64,000 nt of DNA from Solidesulfovibrio carbinolicus (GTDB taxonomy: Bacteria > Desulfobacterota > Desulfovibrionia > Desulfovibrionales > Desulfovibrionaceae): positions 4,366,501 to 4,430,500 of the forward strand of contig NZ_CP026538.1 of the NCBI RefSeq assembly GCF_004135975.1. The letters run 5' to 3'. Made by a program: the position numbers and the translations under genes. Each line of letters starts with the position of its first letter. Positions within the stretch are counted from its first letter, which is position 1. Under the pieces are notes generated by a model. That model saw only the letters and a program-made list of their open reading frames with translations. It was not told where the DNA came from and made no database searches. Of this stretch, positions 59,182-64,000 are shown in pieces.

Positions 59182-59484
59182 ATGGAAAAACGAAAGCCGA
59201 CGTATGACCTGGGCTCTTTCCAGGATGCGGCGAGAAGGGGCGAAGTCGCCGTGACGAGAACCGCCGCCCAGGCTGCCCAACGCCTCGGCTTCGATTACGA
59301 TGGCATGATGGCGGTCATTGAGAGCATGAACCGCAGGCACTTTTACAAATCCATGACCGCCTACGCCGACAACGCGGCCTGGCAAGACGTGTACCATGTG
59401 CCGACATCCGCCGGGATTTTGTACGTGAAATTCATGGCTGGAAGGATTTCGGCCTTTGACCTGCTCTCTTTCAAGGAGAAATAG
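59182..59484 (+). CDS. mqsR: MqsR-family mRNA interferase toxin
   Basis: This 100-residue toxin is close to E. coli MqsR: MEKRKPTYDL at the start; LGFDYDGMMAVIESMNRRHFYKSMTAYADNAAWQDVYHVP in pattern (about 36-75), with family residues Lys and Tyr of the RNase centre; and the FDLLSFKEK end. MqsR cleaves mRNA at GCU sites. The start is taken at ATG 59182 because the -10 box just upstream makes an earlier start unlikely. There is little room for a leader, so the mRNA may be nearly leaderless. The antitoxin gene follows after one base. Confidence 0.93.
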   Translation: MEKRKPTYDLGSFQDAARRGEVAVTRTAAQAAQRLGFDYDGMMAVIESMNRRHFYKSMTAYADNAAWQDVYHVPTSAGILYVKFMAGRISAFDLLSFKEK

Positions 59485-59485
59485 C

Positions 59486-59908
59486 ATGGAAACACATCCC
59501 CTGTGCCACGAGGACGGAACCGAAATGGTCCGTGACGTGAGGCCGGTGGAATTTTCCTACAAGGGCCAGACCATGACTGTCGCCATGCCCGGATGGTATT
59601 GCCCGAAATGCGGGGAAGGCCTCTATACCCGTGCGGACATGAAGGTCTCCGACCGGGCACTAAACGCCATGAAGGCGAGGTGCGAGGGGCTGTTGGACGG
59701 CCCGCAGGTCAAGCGCATCCGCAAAAAGCTCGGGCTGACCCAGGCGGCGGCCGGCGACCTCATCGGCGGCGGACCGAAGGCGTTCACCAAGTATGAAAAG
59801 GGGGACGCCCTGACCAGCCGGGCCGTGACCAACCTGTTGAAGGTGCTGGACGCCTTGCCTGACGCGCTGACCATCCTTCGGGAAAATCAGGACCGTCCTT
59901 CCTGCTGA
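59486..59908 (+). CDS. mqsA: MqsA-family antitoxin
   Basis: This 140-residue antitoxin has an N-terminal zinc-binding part with PLCHEDGTEMV and GWYCPKCGEGLY (the CxxC knuckle, about 37-43). A C-terminal HTH_XRE domain follows (QVKRIRKKLGLTQAAAGDLIGGGPKAFTKYEKGDALTSRAVTNLLKVL in pattern, about 75-125). MqsA binds MqsR and represses its own promoter, and it can also control other genes. AAGGAG precedes ATG 59486. The toxin-first order is the mqsRA arrangement. Confidence 0.92.
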   Translation: METHPLCHEDGTEMVRDVRPVEFSYKGQTMTVAMPGWYCPKCGEGLYTRADMKVSDRALNAMKARCEGLLDGPQVKRIRKKLGLTQAAAGDLIGGGPKAFTKYEKGDALTSRAVTNLLKVLDALPDALTILRENQDRPSC

Positions 59909-60029
59909 GGCTTCTTGGCGTCCTGCCTCGTTGCATGCCCCGGCAGAGTGCCCCTGCCCAAAACCCTTGCCAGCCTCACAGCCCCCCGTCGCCCCTTCCC
60001 CCACGGCGCACAGTCTGTCGCTCTTGCCA

Positions 60030-60245
60030 TGGGCGTATTCCCCGGCATAGGCCGCCAAAATCGCCCCGCTCATCTGGCCGAAACGGGGCTTTAACTCCTC
60101 GCAACGCGGGGTGTTGTGCATTCCACGCCCTTTCGCTCGCTGCGAATCAGACCCACTTCGCGCAACACCCGAAAATGTTGCGACAGCGTGGACTTGGGCA
60201 CCACGCGATCCGGGAGGTTCAAAAAGTCCGAGGCCGAAACGCCAG
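60030..60245 (-). pseudogene. Frameshifted winged-helix (ArsR-type) regulator remnant
   Basis: Two frames join to give one family-like sequence: NLPDRVVPKSTLSQHFRVLREVGLIRSERKGVE in pattern in one frame, then MHNTPRCEELKPRFGQMSGAILAAYAGE in pattern in the next, with the shift near 60117. PKSTLSxHFRVLREAGLIRSERxG, then RCxEL, is characteristic of ArsR/MarR-like HTH proteins. The N-terminal strand before NLPD is missing. It lies downstream of mqsA on the opposite strand. Confidence 0.72.
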
Positions 60246-60695
60246 TCCACCTTGCCCCTCGGCGTTGCCCCAAAAAAAAGGGGGGCTCGGATGAGCCCCC
60301 GCGCAGGAGATGAAGGAGAGGTCAAAATGATAGGGAGGTATCACTTTGCTCTTGTCGCTTTAACATTCCAAATTCCGTGCCAGCCCTCAAACCCTGTCGG
60401 TTTTCAAAAATTCTCCATCGATTTAGGTCACTACGCCCAAGCTAATCGAATGCTCCGAAAACATGGCTCAGGGAACATCTCCTGTTTTACGGCAAAATAG
60501 CAATAATTGCTGAAAAACAGGATTTCTGTCGCCCCTCTTCCAACAGAAAAGTACCCGCCCCCACGTTGACGCCAACTCCAGTCGAACACGCCAAGGAGCG
60601 GACCCCGGCGCAACGGCGATCTCCGGGCTCGTGTCACGTCCGCGAAAAGCGCATATGGTGTTTTGCAGGCAACAAGCTAAAATCCTATTTTTTAT
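60246..60695. other. Gene-free region before the hybrid kinase terminator
   Basis: No supportable gene is seen in this stretch. GGGGGGCTC-GGAT-GAGCCCCC at about 60279-60300 is a possible 8-bp hairpin. Open frames in this region lack ribosome-binding sites and family features. Confidence 0.5.
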
Positions 60696-60716
60696 AAAAA
60701 ATACTATCGTATTTTT
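60696..60716. terminator. AT-rich bidirectional terminator hairpin
   Basis: AAAAAATAC-TATC-GTATTTTT lies about 12 bases past the stop of the minus-strand hybrid kinase. It matches the hairpin at 26186-26207 in everything except the loop, and it also follows a minus-strand gene. The two probably are a preferred terminator form in this genome. Confidence 0.6.
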
Positions 60717-60728
60717 AAGGGACGTAAC

Positions 60729-63242
60729 CTAGACCGGCCGGCCCGACGCCGCCAGCTCTTCCACCAGTCGGGCCAGCCGGGCCAGGTCCAAGGGCTTTTC
60801 GATGTAGCCGTCCATGCCCGCCGCCAGGAACTTTTCCTTGTCGCCGGCCATGGCGTAAGCGGTCATGGCCACGATGGGCACCCCGGAGAGCCGGGCGAAC
60901 TCCGGCGCGGTCCGGATGCGGCGCGTGGCCGCCACCCCGTCGAGCTCGGGCATGTGGACGTCCATGAGCACCACGTCCACGGCCTCGCGGGCCAGGATGT
61001 CCAGGGCTTCCAGGCCGGTGGTGGCCGCCAGAACGGCAAGACCCTGCTTTTCCAGATACTGCCGAGCAGCCAGCCGGTTGATGGCGTCGTCTTCCACCAG
61101 CAGCACCACCGCTCTGCCCTCCGGCAAGAGGCCTGCCGGAGGGGCGGTTTGGCCGATTTGCGCCGGCGGCGCGGCCTCGGCCTCGGACGCTGCGGCGAGA
61201 ACAGCCGTGCCGGCCGGGACGACCACCGGCAGGCAGCCGTAGACCGTGGTGCCACCCGGGGCGTTGTCCACGGCCAGCTCGCCGCCAAGCAGGGCGATCA
61301 AGCGGCTGACGATGGACAGCCCAAGCCCGACGCCGAAGCGGGATTGCTGCCCGGGATGGTCGCCCTGGGCAAAAGGCTCGAAAATCTCCCGCAGCCGGGC
61401 GTCCGGGATGCCCACACCGGAGTCGGCCACGGAAAACACCAGGGGCGTACGGCCGTCCGGCCGGGCGGGCAGGCTCCACATATCCACCCGGACAAAGCCC
61501 AGACCCGTGAATTTCACGGCATTGCCCACGAGATTAAACAGGATTTGGAGCAGCCTGACCTCGTCGCTCTCCATGCGGGCCGGCAGACCGGGATGCAGCG
61601 AGAATTCCAGGATCAGCCCTTTCTCCCGGGCCGCCAGGGCAAAGACTTCCAGGATGGCGGCGCGCAGGTTGGCTGTCTCGAAGGGGGCCAGGCGCAGGTC
61701 CAGCCTGCCGGCCTCGATGCGCGACAGGTCGAGGATGTCGGAGAGCAGGTCGCTTAAGCGCCGGGTCGATTTGAGGGCCGCCGTCACATACTCGTGCTGC
61801 TCGCCGTCCAGTGTGGTGGTCAGCAGCAGCTCCAGCATGCCGGCCACGCCGCCAAGGGGTGTGCGCAGTTCGTGGCTCATGTTGGCCAGGAAGGCGGATT
61901 TGGCCCGGCTGGCCGCCTCGGCCTGATGCTTGGCCTGGCGCAGCTCGTCCTCGGCCTGTTTGCGAACGGTGGCGTCATTGATCAGCAGCAGGGCATGGTT
62001 TTGACCTCCCCGCACGAACCGGACCAGCCGCCATTCCAGCCAGATCGGCTTGCCGAAGGTGGACACCACCCGGGCTTCGCTGTGAAACGTCCGGCCGTTG
62101 TCCAGGGTTTCCAGGATCTCGGACAGCAGACCGCAGGCGCGCCAGGACTCAAGCTCGTTGAAATTCTGGCTTTGCAACGCCTCCCGGTCGCCGCCGACGA
62201 TGCGGGCGAAGCTGGCGTTGACCGAAAGACATTGTCCGTCCCGGCGGTAGACGCCAATCCCCAGGGGCGAGGCTTCCAGGATGGCCGTGTTGAGTTCCAG
62301 CAGTTCTTGCAGGGCTGCGGTCCGGGCGGCCACGAGGTCTTCCAGTTCGGCCTGTTGCCGCCGGGCCGTTTCCCACTCGCGGCGAAGCCTAGCCGCCAGG
62401 GCGGCGGAAAGCGCCAGGATGGCGGCCACGGCCGCCGCCGTGCCCAACCCCAGCAGCCAGGCCACCCGCCGCCACCCCGCCAGCAGGCTGTCCAGGGGCA
62501 AGGACAGGCACACCGACATGGAAAATCCCGGCACGTCCCGGGCCCGGCTGATGCTTTCGCCCGGAATGGGACACGGCACGCCCTGGCCGTCCAGCCGCCC
62601 GGGGACGGGATAGGCGGCCAGGGGCAGGCCGTCCCCCCGGCGCAGGACGATGGTGGCGTCATGGGGCAACTTGAGGGCGGTGTAGATGTCGAGAAAATAC
62701 TGCACGTCGATGGCCGCCATGAGCACGCCGGCAAAAACGCCCGAAGGGGTGTCGATGCGGCGCGACAGGCTGATCATCCAGGCGTTGTTGACCCGGTTGC
62801 GCAGCGGTTCGGAGATAAACAGGAAGTCGCCGTCCGCGGCCTTCTGGGCCGTGAAGTACTCGCGGTCGGCCACCATGACCCGGGGCGTGGGCCATTCCCG
62901 GGAATGGCCGCGCATCTTGCCGTCGGCGTCAAAGGCGAGCAGCGCCTGCCCCTGGAGCAGGCCGCGAAAATTGGCCCGCAGGATGTCGTGGATTTTTTCC
63001 TCGTCGGCCGGCCAGGTCGTCCAGTCGCTTTCCAGCTGCATTTTCGCGTCGGAAAGCTTGGTGTTGATCTCCTGAAAGGCCAGGGCGGTCTGATTGGCCA
63101 GGACAAAGGACAGCCGGTCCAGATCCTTGCCGACTTCCTCGATCTGGCTGGAGCGCAAGAGATACAGCACGCCGCCGCAGCCCACGGCCAGCACGCAACT
63201 CAGCGCGATACCGGCGAACACGACATGAAGACTGGAACGCAT
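60729..63242 (-). CDS. Membrane hybrid histidine kinase with Cache-like sensor
   Basis: This protein of about 837 residues has an N-terminal membrane helix ([20 protein letters not shown]) and a periplasmic dCache-like sensor (about 35-245; [32 protein letters not shown] pattern). A second helix follows at about 256-283 ([21 protein letters not shown]), then a PAS domain (about 315-430). HisKA has His457 in [13 protein letters not shown]. The HATPase has N box [14 protein letters not shown] and G boxes VADSGVGI and [10 protein letters not shown]-terminal receiver has Asp in [13 protein letters not shown] and Lys in YIEKPLD. It senses an extracellular ligand, and the receiver could feed the HPt protein at 58.2 kb. 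GAGAGG precedes ATG 63242. Confidence 0.95.
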   Translation of the reverse strand: MRSSLHVVFAGIALSCVLAVGCGGVLYLLRSSQIEEVGKDLDRLSFVLANQTALAFQEINTKLSDAKMQLESDWTTWPADEEKIHDILRANFRGLLQGQALLAFDADGKMRGHSREWPTPRVMVADREYFTAQKAADGDFLFISEPLRNRVNNAWMISLSRRIDTPSGVFAGVLMAAIDVQYFLDIYTALKLPHDATIVLRRGDGLPLAAYPVPGRLDGQGVPCPIPGESISRARDVPGFSMSVCLSLPLDSLLAGWRRVAWLLGLGTAAAVAAILALSAALAARLRREWETARRQQAELEDLVAARTAALQELLELNTAILEASPLGIGVYRRDGQCLSVNASFARIVGGDREALQSQNFNELESWRACGLLSEILETLDNGRTFHSEARVVSTFGKPIWLEWRLVRFVRGGQNHALLLINDATVRKQAEDELRQAKHQAEAASRAKSAFLANMSHELRTPLGGVAGMLELLLTTTLDGEQHEYVTAALKSTRRLSDLLSDILDLSRIEAGRLDLRLAPFETANLRAAILEVFALAAREKGLILEFSLHPGLPARMESDEVRLLQILFNLVGNAVKFTGLGFVRVDMWSLPARPDGRTPLVFSVADSGVGIPDARLREIFEPFAQGDHPGQQSRFGVGLGLSIVSRLIALLGGELAVDNAPGGTTVYGCLPVVVPAGTAVLAAASEAEAAPPAQIGQTAPPAGLLPEGRAVVLLVEDDAINRLAARQYLEKQGLAVLAATTGLEALDILAREAVDVVLMDVHMPELDGVAATRRIRTAPEFARLSGVPIVAMTAYAMAGDKEKFLAAGMDGYIEKPLDLARLARLVEELAASGRPV

Positions 63243-63526
63243 CGGCAAGCCTCTCTCAAGGACCTTAATCCTGGCAACAACACCTTGGAGCATTGAAAAA
63301 ATGCTGAAGAATTTCTAGTTGCGCCCCTTGGAACGACAATTGCTCTCTTGTTGCAATGACATCGTCACAAATCATTTCGCCAGAACGCCGCCGACAATTC
63401 TCCGGCCCGCAACACCCCGCGCTTTACCCTATCGGCCCAGCAACGCCATTTCAAGTCCGTTTCCGGGAAAATCCTGTTCGCCGCGACAGGCGGCACGACC
63501 TGCCCAACGGCTAAGCCAGCGCCTTA

Positions 63527-64000
63527 TCACCGGCCCCGTCCCGTGCCGGCCCCATAGGTCTCGCGCCAAGCCGTGGGCGAGACGCCCACCAGCCGACGAA
63601 AACGCTCCCGAAACGCGGCGGCCGAACCAAAGCCCACGGCAGCCGCCACCGCCTCCACGCCCAGGTTCGTGGTTTCCAGCAGCGCCTGGGCCCGGCGCAC
63701 CCTGGCCCGGGCCAGCCAGTCCATGGGGGCCGCCCCGAGCTGCTCCCGGAAGCGGCGGTGCAGCGTGCGCGGACTCAGGCGGGCCTGGGCGGCCATGGTT
63801 TCCAGGGAGAGCTCGACATGGAGGTTTTCCAGCAGCCAGACCTGCAAGGCGGCCAGGCTGTCGTCCGCGCCCGGGGCCACGCGGCGCAGGCGCTGGGCGC
63901 AGCCGCCATGGCGCTCCAGGGGCAGCACGAAAAACTCGGCGCACCCTTCGGCCACGGCCGCGCCGCAGTCCTTACGCACCAGATGCAGACACAAGTCGAT
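63527..64000 (-). CDS. GlxA-type AraC-family regulator, 5' end cut by the window
   Basis: At least 157 residues are visible. The first visible part, LCLHLVRKDCGAAVAEGCAE, is the end of a DJ-1/PfpI-like domain, typical of GlxA/FtrA regulators. The AraC HTH domain follows (SLAALQVWLLENLHVELSLETMAAQARLSPRTLHRRFREQLGAAPMDWL in pattern), then the second helix-turn-helix (LGVEAVAAAVGFGSAAAFRERFRRLVGVSPTAWRETYG). The gene starts beyond position 64000. It is on the same strand as the hybrid kinase but about 280 bases upstream of it, with nothing recognised in the gap. Confidence 0.88.
   Translation of the reverse strand: MDLCLHLVRKDCGAAVAEGCAEFFVLPLERHGGCAQRLRRVAPGADDSLAALQVWLLENLHVELSLETMAAQARLSPRTLHRRFREQLGAAPMDWLARARVRRAQALLETTNLGVEAVAAAVGFGSAAAFRERFRRLVGVSPTAWRETYGAGTGRGR

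Overview
The window is high-GC DNA from a strict anaerobe. It most resembles the Desulfovibrionaceae, probably the Solidesulfovibrio / 'Desulfovibrio magneticus' branch. This rests on family-level recognition, not on a database match. The supporting signs are an oxygen-sensitive class III ribonucleotide reductase, a stand-alone IMP cyclohydrolase (split PurH), a MucR-family regulator, polar flagellar genes behind a sigma-54 promoter, and many two-component proteins.

Layout. 0-8.4 kb: the end of an unknown gene, nrdG-nrdD, an AT-rich Schlafen/AlbA_2-type ATP-binding regulator, a ParE/Phd toxin-antitoxin pair, hflX and a YiiX-like amidase. 8.4-15.1 kb: the decayed tail of a hydrolase gene whose intact paralogue lies nearby, an nfeD-SPFH pair, and a complete polar amino-acid ABC importer (ATPase, binding protein, two permeases). 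15.1-26.2 kb: a DsbD/ScsB-like electron transporter, CheX, a J-domain protein with a low-complexity repetitive middle, a lysozyme-like protein, an LpxK-like protein without a P-loop, a BI-1/YccA membrane protein, two Opp/Dpp-type ATPases without permeases, a lipoprotein and a MucR regulator. 26.2-31.9 kb: a receiver protein translationally coupled to a kinase-like (SidJ-like?) protein, divergent transaldolase and rpiA, IMP cyclohydrolase, and a TPR protein. 32.1-38.3 kb: the flagellar basal-body and export operon flgB-flgC-fliE-fliF-fliG-fliH-fliI. 38.4-41.9 kb: an aminotransferase, a hybrid histidine kinase and a lipoprotein.

42.0-48.8 kb is an incomplete phage-like cassette: a zinc-ribbon protein, two small membrane/coiled-coil proteins of lysis-gene type, a 32-aa ORF, the terminase small subunit, the terminase large subunit and a small membrane protein. 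Between the two terminase genes sits an AT-rich gene that looks like a polymorphic-toxin 44 domain protein. It is followed on the other strand by two paralogous four-helix membrane proteins and a single-pass protein. No portal or capsid gene follows. This cassette and its cargo are the strongest candidate for something undescribed.

48.9-64 kb: a ZraP/Spy-like periplasmic protein behind a sigma-54-like promoter, a SHOCT protein, a TPR protein, a GT2-methyltransferase-membrane glycosyltransferase operon, a dynamin-like GTPase with a BrnA-like antitoxin, an HsdR_N-type protein, a receiver/HPt pair, tRNA-Arg(TCG), an MqsR/MqsA toxin-antitoxin pair, a frameshifted HTH regulator remnant, a large Cache-type hybrid kinase, and a GlxA-type AraC regulator cut by the window edge.

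A dispersed REP-like element (core palindrome GGGGGCCTGAGGCCCCC or a variant) recurs at gene ends at about 11.7, 19.6, 20.6, 42.9, 43.2 and 57.7 kb. No CRISPR array, rRNA gene or insertion sequence was seen. Start sites were chosen by Shine-Dalgarno position and family N-termini.
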